This document shows positions 1-7,740 of a stretch of DNA of 64,000 nucleotides, piece after piece (position 1 is the first letter of the stretch; each line of letters opens with the position of its first letter). The notes under the pieces are model-generated. The model saw only the letters and a list, made by a program, of their open reading frames with translations. It was not told where the DNA came from and made no database searches. This stretch comes from Knufia peltigerae (Eukaryota > Ascomycota > Eurotiomycetes > Chaetothyriales > Trichomeriaceae), in contig JAPDRN010000092.1 of NCBI GenBank assembly GCA_030247855.1, forward strand, positions 1-64,000, given 5' to 3'. Both the position numbers and the translations under genes were made by a program.

Positions 1-2
1 CT

Positions 3-95
3 GTAGGCGCCGCCGCCCCGGTTGCCAAGAAGACCGTGGCCAAGGCTCCGGCGAAGAAGGCTGTGGCCAAGAAGGCAGTGGCCAAGGCCGGCTGA
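3..95 (+). CDS. C-terminal end of a Lys/Ala-rich protein (partial)
   Basis: Only the last 30 codons are inside the window. They read as repeats of AAK/VAKK/APAKK ending in VAKAG and a TGA stop. Such basic alanine/lysine tails are found in histone H1-like proteins and at the C-terminus of several xanthomonad DNA- or RNA-binding enzymes, so the body of the protein cannot be named from here. A strong terminator follows 25 bp after the stop, which supports a real gene end. Confidence 0.6.
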   Translation, partial: VGAAAPVAKKTVAKAPAKKAVAKKAVAKAG

Positions 96-120
96 TCCGC
101 CGACCGACCGGTCCAAAGAA

Positions 121-150
121 AACGCGGCGCTCGGCGCCGCGTTTTTTTTT
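121..150 (+). terminator. Rho-independent terminator
   Basis: A 10-bp stem (AACGCGGCGC / GCGCCGCGTT) closes on a TCG loop and runs into a nine-T tract. It ends the Lys/Ala-rich gene. The convergent gene ends at 179, so the stem may also serve that gene from the other side, although its T-run there is poorer. Confidence 0.9.
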
Positions 151-178
151 GCTCTTCGGTCAGGGCGTAAGGCCGCGA

Positions 179-1438
179 TCAGCGCAGGGTTTTCTGCAGC
201 GTCTGCGCGTTGCCATCGTTCGCCGCTTCCGGCACCTGCAGCAGGTGCGCCAGCAGCGGATAGACGTCGACGTTGTCGAAACCGTCGATCACCAGGCCTT
301 GCCGGAATGAAGGGCCATGGGCCACGAACACCGCGCGCATTGACGGCAACGCGTTGTCGTAACCATGCGAGCCGCGCTCGACGTGCTCGCGCTTTGCGAT
401 CTTCTCGCGTGTCAGCGCGTCCCAGCCCTCATCCATCTGGCAGACGATTGCCGGCACGCGCGGATGGGTGCCGTAGTGCCAGCGCGCCGGCAGTTTCTCC
501 TTCTTCCAGCATTCGTAGTGTGCGTGGCGGCCGAGCAGGGCACGCTCGGCCTCTGCTTCGCGTCCGGACACCGGCGCGAAGCCGACCGACTGGCCTGCGC
601 TGACGTTGCGCGCGATGCTGGGATCAACCATCGATTCGAGGGCGATCACCTGGCCCTCCGGCACCGACGCCATGCCATGGTCGGAGACCACAATCACGTT
701 GGTGGTATCGGCCAGGCCCTGCTGCTGCAAGCCATCGAGCACCTGGCCGATGATCCGGTCGGCTTGCACGATCGCATCGGTGTACTGCCTGGAGTCCGGC
801 CCAAAGTTGTGGCCGGCCTTGTCCACGTGCTCCATGTACAGCGTGGTCAGGCGAGGCGCATCGGCATCGGTCTGCGACAGCCAGTCGAGCACCGTCTGCG
901 CACGCTGTTCCAGCGGTTCCTTGGCATCGTACATGCGCCACTGGCTGGGCCGTGTGCCCTGGATCTCGGCTTCGCTGCCGGGCCATGACGTGGTGGCGGT
1001 GCGCACGCCGACCTTCTCGGCCCCCACCCAGATTGGTTCGCCGCCCCACCATCCGCTGGTCATCACCGCAGTGCGGTCGTGCAGCGCGAAGCGCCCCAAC
1101 GCAGCGTCGTCCATGCTGTTGTTGATGATGCCGTGGTGATCCGGACGCAGGCCGGTGACCAGCGTGTAGTGGTTGGGGAAGGTGAGTGACGGATAGGAGG
1201 GCGTCATCCATCGCGCACGCACGCCACCGTCGATGATCCGCTGCAGGTTCGGGGTGAGGCCGCGATCCAGCGCATCGGCGCGCAGTCCGTCGATGGAGAT
1301 CAGCAGCAGCTTCGGCGGCGAGGTCGGGGTCGCGCTCGTGCCGCTTGCCGCGGCGATTGTCGATGGCGAAGGCGTAGTGGTGCAGGCGGCCAGGGGCAGC
1401 AGCAGCGCCAGCGTGCAGGTCAGGCGTACGGATGTCAT
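179..1438 (-). CDS. Ectonucleotide pyrophosphatase/phosphodiesterase-family lipoprotein (alkaline phosphatase fold)
   Basis: The 419-residue product starts with a lipoprotein signal (hydrophobic run ending LPLAAC, Cys19), so it is probably anchored in the periplasm or outer membrane. The first metal ligand is in LLISIDG (Asp50), the nucleophilic Thr is in SLTFPNHY (Thr86), and later there are HVDKAGHNFGP and VVSDHGM. This is the type I phosphodiesterase/nucleotide pyrophosphatase pattern. The natural substrate cannot be read from sequence. The start was set at the ATG giving the lipoprotein signal; a longer frame adds 24 unlikely residues. A -10-like TATCAT lies only 6 nt upstream of this ATG, so the mRNA may be leaderless. 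Confidence 0.85.
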   Translation of the reverse strand: MTSVRLTCTLALLLPLAACTTTPSPSTIAAASGTSATPTSPPKLLLISIDGLRADALDRGLTPNLQRIIDGGVRARWMTPSYPSLTFPNHYTLVTGLRPDHHGIINNSMDDAALGRFALHDRTAVMTSGWWGGEPIWVGAEKVGVRTATTSWPGSEAEIQGTRPSQWRMYDAKEPLEQRAQTVLDWLSQTDADAPRLTTLYMEHVDKAGHNFGPDSRQYTDAIVQADRIIGQVLDGLQQQGLADTTNVIVVSDHGMASVPEGQVIALESMVDPSIARNVSAGQSVGFAPVSGREAEAERALLGRHAHYECWKKEKLPARWHYGTHPRVPAIVCQMDEGWDALTREKIAKREHVERGSHGYDNALPSMRAVFVAHGPSFRQGLVIDGFDNVDVYPLLAHLLQVPEAANDGNAQTLQKTLR

Positions 1439-1444
1439 CCGCCC

Positions 1445-1472
1445 ATGATAATCCGTGGCGATGACGTACCAA
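1445..1472 (-). promoter_or_regulatory. Predicted promoter, possibly giving a leaderless mRNA
   Basis: On the minus strand a -35-like TTGGTA (1467-1472) is followed after 16 nt by TATCAT (1445-1450). Six bases then separate it from the ATG at 1438, so transcription would begin at or near the start codon. Confidence 0.4.
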
Positions 1473-1473
1473 A

Positions 1474-1503
1474 GACACGTGGCGCCCTTGGGCGCCACGT
1501 GTC
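1474..1503. repeat. Perfect 13-bp stem hairpin
   Basis: GACACGTGGCGCC, loop CTTG, GGCGCCACGTGTC. It lies just upstream of the predicted phosphodiesterase promoter and downstream of the ogt unit, where it could act as a terminator. There is no clear T-tract. Confidence 0.6.
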
Positions 1504-1504
1504 C

Positions 1505-1571
1505 GCGCATTCCACCTTATCCCCGCGCCCTTGGCGCGCCCCCTTGAACAACAAGGAGGCTCTTCTCCAGA
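1505..1571 (+). repeat. Double-hairpin intergenic repeat, copy A
   Basis: Contains a CGCGCC-CTT-GGCGCG hairpin followed by a CCCCCTTG/CAAGGAGG hairpin and ends TTCTCCAGAC. Related copies are at 40984-41034 and 45592-45655 (the latter inverted). The stems vary between copies but remain paired. See findings. Confidence 0.65.
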
Positions 1572-1588
1572 CAGATTGCGGATGCTTC

Positions 1589-1612
1589 CATCCACGCTTG
1601 GCGTGGATCTAC
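1589..1612 (-). repeat. SMAG (GTAG) stem-loop
   Basis: Minus-strand reading GTAGATCCACGCC followed by AAGCGTGGATG: GTAG tetranucleotide plus a short palindrome, matching the S. maltophilia SMAG pattern. Confidence 0.8.
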
Positions 1613-1625
1613 CGTCACCGGGAAA

Positions 1626-1822
1626 CTGTCAGGGGTGGGATGGATCGGGTATGCAGGACCGTTGGCGCCATGGATGGCGCCATCGAGCCCCCATGGACGG
1701 GTTTACGGCGTGTCCTGCATACCCGATCCATCCCGCCCAAACCTCAGTCAATACAGAGTCGGCTGTTGCTTCGGCTGTTGCAGTTGCTCTGGCTTGCAGC
1801 GGGCGCCGGGCGCAGCCCGGCC
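1626..1822 (-). repeat. Composite long-hairpin intergenic element, copy 1
   Basis: Arms at 1633-1659 and 1712-1738 are complementary over 27 nt with a single G/T mismatch. They enclose a 52-nt loop containing GGCGCCATGGATGGCGCC. The outside carries a CTGTCAGGGG flank on one side and, on the other, a CAACAGC-type linker and the GC hairpin GCCGGGCGCAGCCCGGCC. It occupies most of the gap between ogt and the phosphodiesterase gene. Confidence 0.75.
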
Positions 1823-1830
1823 AGCAAGCC

Positions 1831-2322
1831 TCATGCAAACAACGGCGCCTGCCGCTGCTCCAGCCGCAACAAGGCCGCCTTGGTTTCCAGTCCACCACCG
1901 AAGCCCGTCAACGTACCGTTGCTGCCGATCACGCGATGGCAGGGCAGCACGATCGGCAACGGATTGCGGCCATTGGCCGCGCCGACTGCACGGGTCGCCG
2001 TAGGCTGACCCAACTGCTGCGCCAGCTGCAGGTAGCTCCAGGTCTGGCCGAAGGGAATCAACGCCAGCGCATGCCAGACGCGCAGCTGGAACGGCGTGCC
2101 ATGCGGTGCCAGCGCCAGGTCGAAACCGCTGCGCTCACCGTGCAGGTACTGCAGCAACTGTTCGCGCGCCTCCGGCAATGCGCCGGGCGCGTAATGCCAG
2201 TGCTCGCGGCCGCGCGCAGGATGGCGGTTTTCCGGGAACAGAACGTGGGCCAGGCCATTCTCATCCCCGGCGATGGTCAGTTCACCGATCGGTGTGTCGA
2301 AGCGATCGAACAACAGGTTCAT
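1831..2322 (-). CDS. ogt: Methylated-DNA--protein-cysteine S-methyltransferase (Ogt type)
   Basis: The 163-residue suicide enzyme transfers the alkyl group from O6-alkylguanine (and O4-alkylthymine) in DNA to its own cysteine. The active site PCHRV is at residues 127-131 with Cys128, preceded by the DNA-binding helix region (RAVGAANGRNPLP). The length fits Ogt or an isolated C-terminal Ada domain. The start was set at the ATG overlapping the upstream stop as ATGA (2319-2322), showing translational coupling to the Ada/AlkA fusion; the open frame continues upstream only inside that gene. The two genes form an alkylation-repair operon, probably induced through the upstream AraC-like domain. Confidence 0.93.
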   Translation of the reverse strand: MNLLFDRFDTPIGELTIAGDENGLAHVLFPENRHPARGREHWHYAPGALPEAREQLLQYLHGERSGFDLALAPHGTPFQLRVWHALALIPFGQTWSYLQLAQQLGQPTATRAVGAANGRNPLPIVLPCHRVIGSNGTLTGFGGGLETKAALLRLEQRQAPLFA

Positions 2323-3797
2323 GAGGGTTCTCCAACGAAAGTGCCGGACAGGTGCCACAGATGCAGCACGGCATAGGCGCGCCATGGGCGCCACGATTGC
2401 GAACGCGCTTCGGTGGCGCGTTCGCTGAGGCGCTGGCCCTGTGCGTGGCCCAGCACCTGCTGCAACACCAGATCACCGGCGGGGAAGGCATCAGGCTGGC
2501 CGAGCCCACGCAGGGCAATGTACTGCGCCGTCCACGGGCCGATGCCGGGCAGGGCTACGCAGCGGGCGACGAAATCCTCCAGTGCCTGGCCCGGCCCGAA
2601 ATCGAGCTGGCCGCTGGCGCAGGCCGCGGCGAGGGCGCGCACGGTGGCGGCGCGGCTGCGTGGCAGGCCGATCGATTCCAGTGGGGCTTCGGCCAGTACG
2701 TCGGGTGCTGGGAACTGACGGTCGAATTCAGACGGCATGCCGGGCAGGTGCGCACCGTAGGCATCGACCAGCCGACGCGCGAACGTGGTTGCCGCCGCCA
2801 CGCTGACCTGTTGGCCCAGCACCGCGCGTACGCCCACCTCGAAGCCTTCCCAGCCGCCTGGTACGCGCAGGCCGGGGCGCTCGTCAATGCCTCGTGCCAG
2901 CAGGGGTTCATTGCCCAGTGCTGCGTGCACCTGCTGCAGGTCGGCGTCCAGGTCGAACACGCGACGCACGCGGCGCACGATGTCCGGAATCAGGCGCGGG
3001 TCGACCGCGCCCAGCTGCAGGCGCAGCTCGGGCCGCTTCGGGTCGGCGGTGACCCGCAGTAGCGTGGGGCGCTCGGCTGTGCCCAGTACGCGCTGGTAAC
3101 TGTCTTCACCGATCAGCTCGATGCCGGGCAGGCTGCGCTTGCGCAGGAACGACAGCATCCGCGGGAAATCCAGCGGCGGTCGATAGCCCAGTCGCAGCAC
3201 CAGCCCGCCATCGTCGGCGGCCAGTGGATGGTGTTGGCGGCGCAGTACGGTAGGCGCCATACCGCAGCCCTGCAGGAATGCCGTGTTGAAGCGGCGCAGG
3301 CTGTTGTAACCGGCGGCCAGCGCCACATCGGTCACCGGCAGCGTGGTCTCGGTCAGCAACTGCTTGGCCAGCAGCAGGCGATGGGTTGCGTGGATCTGGC
3401 CTGGCGTTGCCCCCAACCGTTCGACGAACAGGCGTTGCAGCTGGCGTGCGCTGAGGCCGATCTTCCCAGCCAGGTCGGCCACCGGCTGGTCCTGCAGGAA
3501 GCCCGCATGGATCAAAGCGAGGGCGCGCTGCACGGCCTGCCCGGCCAGCGCCTGTTGTGCCAGCGGGGCCAGTTCGGGTCGGCAGCGCAGGCAGGGACGA
3601 TAGCCGGCCGAAGCGGCGGCAGCAGCCGTGGGGTAATAGGTGATGTTGCGCGGCTTCGGTGGCGGCGCCGGGCACACTGGCCGGCAGTAGATGCCGGTGC
3701 TGCGCACGGCGGTGAAGAACACGCCGTCGAAGCGCGCATCACGGGCCAGGCGGGCGCGATCGCAGGCGGCAGTGTCGAGGGCGAGTGGGGTATCCAT
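2319..3797 (-). CDS. Ada N-terminal/AraC/AlkA fusion: methylation-sensing regulator and DNA-3-methyladenine glycosylase II
   Basis: The 492 residues hold three modules. Residues 1-80 are the Ada zinc-binding methylphosphotriester domain with Cys38, Cys42, Cys69 and Cys72. Residues about 86-190 are an AraC-type helix-turn-helix. Residues about 195-490 are AlkA: an AlkA N domain and the HhH-GPD fold with LPGIGPWTAQYIALRG and a candidate catalytic Asp442 in GDLVLQQ. The family knowledge is that methylation of an Ada-type Cys by phosphotriesters turns on the adaptive response, while AlkA excises N-alkylated bases. The Ada methyltransferase half is missing here and is supplied by the coupled ogt gene. 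The upstream gap (3798-4297) holds repeats and presumably the operator. Confidence 0.9.
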   Translation of the reverse strand: MDTPLALDTAACDRARLARDARFDGVFFTAVRSTGIYCRPVCPAPPPKPRNITYYPTAAAAASAGYRPCLRCRPELAPLAQQALAGQAVQRALALIHAGFLQDQPVADLAGKIGLSARQLQRLFVERLGATPGQIHATHRLLLAKQLLTETTLPVTDVALAAGYNSLRRFNTAFLQGCGMAPTVLRRQHHPLAADDGGLVLRLGYRPPLDFPRMLSFLRKRSLPGIELIGEDSYQRVLGTAERPTLLRVTADPKRPELRLQLGAVDPRLIPDIVRRVRRVFDLDADLQQVHAALGNEPLLARGIDERPGLRVPGGWEGFEVGVRAVLGQQVSVAAATTFARRLVDAYGAHLPGMPSEFDRQFPAPDVLAEAPLESIGLPRSRAATVRALAAACASGQLDFGPGQALEDFVARCVALPGIGPWTAQYIALRGLGQPDAFPAGDLVLQQVLGHAQGQRLSERATEARSQSWRPWRAYAVLHLWHLSGTFVGEPS

Positions 3798-3864
3798 GGC
3801 GCCAGTCTAGGCGCGTCCGGGGGACAGTACTCGCCATATTCGGACATGGATGCTGGGGGAGGTC

Positions 3865-4050
3865 GGCCGGGCTGCGCCCGGCACCCGCAGAGGCAACGGC
3901 AACCTCAGCAGCAACAGCAACAGCGGGCTATCCGTGGGATGGCGGGGTGGGTCCGGTTGCAGGGGACGCTGCAAGTACGTCCATGTAAGCTCGGTCGCGC
4001 CATCCATGGCGCTCACGCCCCTGCAACCGGACCCACCCCGCCTTTGACAG
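3865..4050 (+). repeat. Composite long-hairpin intergenic element, copy 2
   Basis: Order: GC hairpin GGCCGGGCTGCGCCCGGC (3865-3882), a CAGCAACAGC linker, a perfect 24-nt arm (3941-3964) paired with 4019-4042, a 54-nt loop containing GCGCCATCCATGGCGC and TACGTCCATGTA, then a TTTGACAG flank. It is the reverse orientation of copy 1. It lies between divergent genes, so it is not simply a terminator. Confidence 0.8.
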
Positions 4051-4057
4051 TTTCACG

Positions 4058-4137
4058 CTGCTGTTGGTGGGTGCCGACTTCCCACTGCTTCTGATGGGTG
4101 TCGACTTCCCGCTGCTTCTGGTGGGTGTCGACCTTGG
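4058..4137 (+). repeat. Three tandem 27-bp units running into a SMAG element
   Basis: Units at 4058-4084, 4085-4111 and 4112-4137 share CTGCTTCTGGTGGGTGTCGA with few differences. Each carries the half-arm GTGTCGAC that in the last unit becomes the full palindrome GTGTCGACCTTGGTCGACAC before the GTAG at 4145. Confidence 0.75.
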
Positions 4138-4144
4138 TCGACAC

Positions 4145-4168
4145 GTAGATCCGCGCCATGCGTGGATG
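4145..4168 (+). repeat. SMAG (GTAG) stem-loop
   Basis: GTAGATCCGCGCC followed by ATGCGTGGATG, a slightly imperfect SMAG palindrome at the end of the tandem repeats. The rest of the 3798-4297 gap holds only the upstream region of the next gene. Confidence 0.75.
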
Positions 4169-4297
4169 GGATGTGGGACGACGCTGGAACGGGAAATGAC
4201 AGGGTCAGAGGGTCAGAAGAGGTTCAGTGGCGCGCGCTGAATGCGCGCCATGGGCAGGTAGACTGTGGTTCTTACCTGTCCGAAATCCGGTTGCCCG

Positions 4298-5461
4298 ATG
4301 TCCGCCAAATTCCGCTGGTTGCCCCTGTTGTGCCTGGCCCTGGCGGGCTGCACTCAGTTGGAGAACCCCGGCAACGTCACTGCCGCAGACAAGGCTACGC
4401 GTGCCCCGGCCAGCGATGGCGAGAACATGGTGTCGATCAATGCCGCCGATGCGCCGCCGCCGCCGGCACCGGCACGCAGCCGGGCTGATCGGCCTTGGCC
4501 GCAGGCGCAGCTGGAAAACGGCAAGGCCTGGGTCAGCTGCACCACCGATTACGCCGGCGACGGCGGCGATGGTGTTGAACTGGAAGGCCTGCAGCGCGAA
4601 CAGCTGAAGCAGGCCCTGGCGCCGTGTGCCGAGCGTGGGCTGCTGCGGGTGCGCTACAACGGCAAGATCAACCCCGGGTTTGCCGAGATGATGTGGCGGC
4701 TGGCCGTGGTGGCCGACGAACTGCAGATCCACAAGCGCATCCTGGATCTGGATTCCAGCGGTGGCCAGGTGGAATCGGCCATCGTTGCCGGCGACAGCAT
4801 CGGCGAATCCGGCTGGACCATCTGGGTGCGCGAGGGCTCGATCTGCCACAGCGCCTGCGTGTTCGTACTGGCTGCCGGCGACAACCGCCTGCTGACCGGC
4901 AAGGTCGGCATCCACCGCATGATGCGCATCAGTTCCAAGGCCACGTCGCGCGCTGAACTCAACCGCGAACTGCACGAGGTCTATGACAACGTGAAGGACT
5001 ACCTGCAGCGCAATGGCGTGGCGGTGGGCGTGGCCGACCTGATGATGACCGTGCCCAACCGCAGTCTGCGCCTGCTGACTGCCGAAGAGCTTCGCCAATA
5101 CGGCCTGGACGGCACCAACGCGGTGCAGGATGACCTTGAGCGGATCAAGCAGATGCGTGCCTGCGGCGACGACTTCGTGCAGCGCAAGGATGCGTTCCTG
5201 GTGGCCTTCGACCAGCAGTGCAAGCGCGACGGCGCCGACATGGAATCGATCAACAGCTGTGGCCAGTCGCTGAAACAGCGCTTCGGCTTCCCCGATCCGG
5301 TATGCCCGGAGGAAAGCCCGCTGTCGGAGATCGACGTGGCCACGCTGCCGCCGGCACCGCCGGAGCAGCCACCGGTGGCCGAGCAGCTGCCCCCGACATC
5401 GGCGGCACCGGCGGCGCAGGCCGAGGCTGGTGCGGTGGAAGGCAGCGTCCGGGCGCGCTGA
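4298..5461 (+). CDS. Lipoprotein with a ClpP/SppA-like domain (COG3904-type predicted periplasmic protein)
   Basis: The 387-residue product has a lipoprotein signal ending LALAGC, a low-complexity Pro/Ala stretch, then a ClpP-like core. The core shows LDLDSSGGQVESA, followed by SICHSACVFVLAAGDNR in which the Ser after His matches the nucleophile position of the ClpP/crotonase fold, and GKVGIHRM supplying a possible catalytic His. The C-terminus is Pro/Ala-rich. Whether it is an active peptidase is not known. The start at 4298 was chosen for the signal peptide; an upstream ATG at 4265 adds 11 residues without a function. The next gene has a similar upstream motif (GTAGACTG-GGTTCTT). Confidence 0.65.
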   Translation: MSAKFRWLPLLCLALAGCTQLENPGNVTAADKATRAPASDGENMVSINAADAPPPPAPARSRADRPWPQAQLENGKAWVSCTTDYAGDGGDGVELEGLQREQLKQALAPCAERGLLRVRYNGKINPGFAEMMWRLAVVADELQIHKRILDLDSSGGQVESAIVAGDSIGESGWTIWVREGSICHSACVFVLAAGDNRLLTGKVGIHRMMRISSKATSRAELNRELHEVYDNVKDYLQRNGVAVGVADLMMTVPNRSLRLLTAEELRQYGLDGTNAVQDDLERIKQMRACGDDFVQRKDAFLVAFDQQCKRDGADMESINSCGQSLKQRFGFPDPVCPEESPLSEIDVATLPPAPPEQPPVAEQLPPTSAAPAAQAEAGAVEGSVRAR

Positions 5462-5519
5462 CGGTCCGCTCACTGCGCTGGCGTAGACTGCGGTTCTTTC
5501 AATCGAACCGGCGGTGTCC

Positions 5520-6065
5520 ATGAAGCGCGTGCTCTTGCTGCTGTCCCTGTTGCCCCTGGCTGCACTGGCGCAAGCGCCTGCACCGGCCACGCCCGCGCCG
5601 GCCCCGGCGCGCCCCGCGCCGAGCACCCCGGCGGCCGCGAAACCGGCGACCGCTGCCACGCCCGTGCTGAGTGCTGCCCAGCAGGCGCAGGTGCAGAAAC
5701 AGGACGCGGAAATGGGCAGCGCCGCATTGAAGGCCGCGCAACTGGTCGACGCCAATCGGGCGGGTGAGTTGTGGGACGGCGCCTCGGCTGTTGCCCGTCG
5801 CGCGGTGCCCAAGGCGGCCTTCGTCAGCCAGCTTGCGGCAGACCGCACGCGCCTGGGTGCGCTGGCCGGGCGTGGCCAGCCGACCATCACCCGCGTGAAA
5901 TACGCTGCAGGTGCTGCCGTGCCCGAGGGCCTGTACATCAACGTCAGCTTCCCGACCCGTTTCGCCAACAGCGCACAGCCGGTCCGCGAGCTGGTGTCGT
6001 TCCGCTTCGATGAAGACCAGACCTGGCGCCTGGCCGGTTACAGCCTGCGCGCATCCAGCCCCTGA
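5520..6065 (+). CDS. DUF4019-family secreted protein
   Basis: The 181-residue product starts with a signal peptide (MKRVLLLLSLLPLAALA, cut near AQA), then a Pro/Ala-rich linker to about residue 50, then a DUF4019 domain (about 60-180) ending in RLAGYSLR. The function of the family is unknown; it is periplasmic by its signal. A GTG at 5514 would add two residues. The gene stands 58 bp after the ClpP-like lipoprotein and is followed 11 bp later by the MAPEG gene, so the three may be co-transcribed. Confidence 0.7.
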   Translation: MKRVLLLLSLLPLAALAQAPAPATPAPAPARPAPSTPAAAKPATAATPVLSAAQQAQVQKQDAEMGSAALKAAQLVDANRAGELWDGASAVARRAVPKAAFVSQLAADRTRLGALAGRGQPTITRVKYAAGAAVPEGLYINVSFPTRFANSAQPVRELVSFRFDEDQTWRLAGYSLRASSP

Positions 6066-6076
6066 CGGAGATCGGC

Positions 6077-6466
6077 ATGGCCATCGAGCTGACGATGTTG
6101 GCGTGGGCGATGCTGCTGGGTTTCGTCTACATCTTCGCCGCCTCCACCGTGGTCACCCGCGAGCGCGGGATGAAATGGAACGCCTCCGCACGTGACGACT
6201 CGTCCAAGCCGCTGAGCCCGCTGGCAGGCAGGCTGCAGCGGGCGCAATCCAACTTCTTCGAGACCTTCCCGTTCTTCGCTGCCGCTGCGATCGCGGTGGT
6301 GGTGGCCGGGCGTGGCAGCGATACCACTGCCTTGGCCGCGCAGGTCTACTTCTGGGCGCGTGTGGTGTACCTGCCGCTGTACGCGGCCGGCATTCCCTAT
6401 GTGCGCAGCCTGGTCTGGCTGGTATCCATCGTGGCAATCCTGGCGCTGGTGTGCGCGCTGCTGTGA
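6077..6466 (+). CDS. MAPEG-family membrane protein
   Basis: The 129-residue protein has four predicted membrane segments (near 5-24, 58-76, 80-100 and 108-128). The MAPEG signature is seen as RAQSNFFETFPFFAAAA, with a Tyr/Arg-rich loop (VYFWARVVYLPLYAAG) between the last helices. The family includes glutathione-dependent membrane transferases and peroxidases; bacterial members are mostly uncharacterised. The gene is 11 bp downstream of the DUF4019 gene. Confidence 0.85.
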   Translation: MAIELTMLAWAMLLGFVYIFAASTVVTRERGMKWNASARDDSSKPLSPLAGRLQRAQSNFFETFPFFAAAAIAVVVAGRGSDTTALAAQVYFWARVVYLPLYAAGIPYVRSLVWLVSIVAILALVCALL

Positions 6467-6546
6467 CGCGCAGCTGATCCAGATCAAGGCCGGTCAGGCA
6501 CGCAGCGCTATGCTGGCCGCGACTGGATCAACGGCAGGAGGCGCGC

Positions 6547-7725
6547 ATGCGCAGGATGGACGTGGTGGTGGTCGGTGCCGGGCCGGCCGGGTTGTGCTTT
6601 GCGCGCGCGCTGGCTGCTACCGGCCTGCAGGTCGGGCTGGTCGAGGCGCAACCGCGCCAGGCCTTGGCCGAGGCCGCCTTCGATGGCCGTGAAATCGCCC
6701 TGACCCATGCGTCGCGGCAGAGCCTGGAACGGCTTGGCCTGTGGCAACGCCTGCCCGAGACCGAGGTTGCCGAGCTGCGCGATGCGCGGGTGATGAACGG
6801 CGGGTCGCCATTCGCGCTGACCTTCGCCAGCAGCCAGGTCGACGGCCAGCCGCTGGGCTGGCTGGTGCCCAACCATCTGATCCGCCGCGCGGCCTGGCAG
6901 ACAGTGCAGGGCCAGGACGGGCTGGAGCTGTTCGATGGTCGCAAGGTGCAAGCGGTGCGCGCCGACAGCCAGGGCCACGTGGTGCGCCTGGATGATGGCA
7001 GCGAACTGCACGCGCGCCTGCTGGTGTGCGCCGACAGCCGCTTCTCCGGCACCCGCCGCATGCTTGGCATCGGTGCGCAGATGCGTGACTTCGGCAAGTC
7101 GATGCTGGTCTGCAGGATGCAGGTCGAGCGCGATCATCACCACACGGCGTGGGAGTGGTTCGGCTATGGCCGCACGATGGCGCTGCTGCCGCTCAACGAA
7201 GGCCAGGCATCGGCGGTGATCACCCTGCCGCCGCGGCAGATCGAAGAACTGCTGGCGATGGATGAGATTGCGTTCGGGGACGCCATCAGCGGTTTCTTCG
7301 AGCATCGGCTGGGGCGCATGCAGCCGGTGGCGACGCCGCAGGCTTATCCCCTTGTCGGGGTATATGCGCACCGCTTCGTGGGCGAACGTTCGGCTCTGAT
7401 CGGCGATGCAGCGGTGGGCATGCACCCGGTCACCGCGCATGGTTTCAACCTGGGCCTGGCCAGTGCGCAGCGGCTGGCGCAGGGCATCGCCGAGCAGCAG
7501 CGGCGCGGGGCGGACATCGCCGCCGCCGGCGTGCTGGGCAGCTACCAGCGCGGACATCGGCTGGCGGCGCGGCCGCTGTATGAAGCGACCAATGCGATTG
7601 CCAGCCTGTATACCGACGACCGCCGGCCGGCGCGTCTGTTGCGTGCTGCCGGGTTGCGTGTGGCGCAGGGAGTGGCGCCGTTCCGGCAGCTGATTGCCGC
7701 CCACCTAACCCAGCGCGTGGCCTGA
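6547..7725 (+). CDS. ubiM: FAD-dependent ubiquinone hydroxylase, UbiH/UbiF family, probably UbiM type
   Basis: The 392-residue flavoprotein has an N-terminal dinucleotide-binding motif (VVVVGAGPAGLCFARAL) and the FAD ribityl motif GDAAVGMHPVTAHGFNLGL near residues 285-305. It has the usual length of UbiH/UbiF/VisC monooxygenases. The MHPVTAHGFNLG form, unlike the LHPIAGQG of UbiH/UbiF, suggests the UbiM subgroup, which hydroxylates the ubiquinone ring; that assignment is from memory of the family and less certain than the fold. CAGGAGG lies 5-6 nt before the chosen ATG. It is a single gene with a convergent neighbour. Confidence 0.7.
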   Translation: MRRMDVVVVGAGPAGLCFARALAATGLQVGLVEAQPRQALAEAAFDGREIALTHASRQSLERLGLWQRLPETEVAELRDARVMNGGSPFALTFASSQVDGQPLGWLVPNHLIRRAAWQTVQGQDGLELFDGRKVQAVRADSQGHVVRLDDGSELHARLLVCADSRFSGTRRMLGIGAQMRDFGKSMLVCRMQVERDHHHTAWEWFGYGRTMALLPLNEGQASAVITLPPRQIEELLAMDEIAFGDAISGFFEHRLGRMQPVATPQAYPLVGVYAHRFVGERSALIGDAAVGMHPVTAHGFNLGLASAQRLAQGIAEQQRRGADIAAAGVLGSYQRGHRLAARPLYEATNAIASLYTDDRRPARLLRAAGLRVAQGVAPFRQLIAAHLTQRVA

Positions 7726-7740
7726 CGGCCGCGCGGTGAC

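Noticed and set aside
22..603. Plus-strand frame over the phosphodiesterase end and terminator
   Set aside because: It runs across a terminator and is Arg/Ala/Pro-rich in an antisense frame.
1439..1830. Small coding genes in the repeat-filled gap
   Set aside because: All open frames there pass through palindromes and have no ribosome-binding site or known motif.
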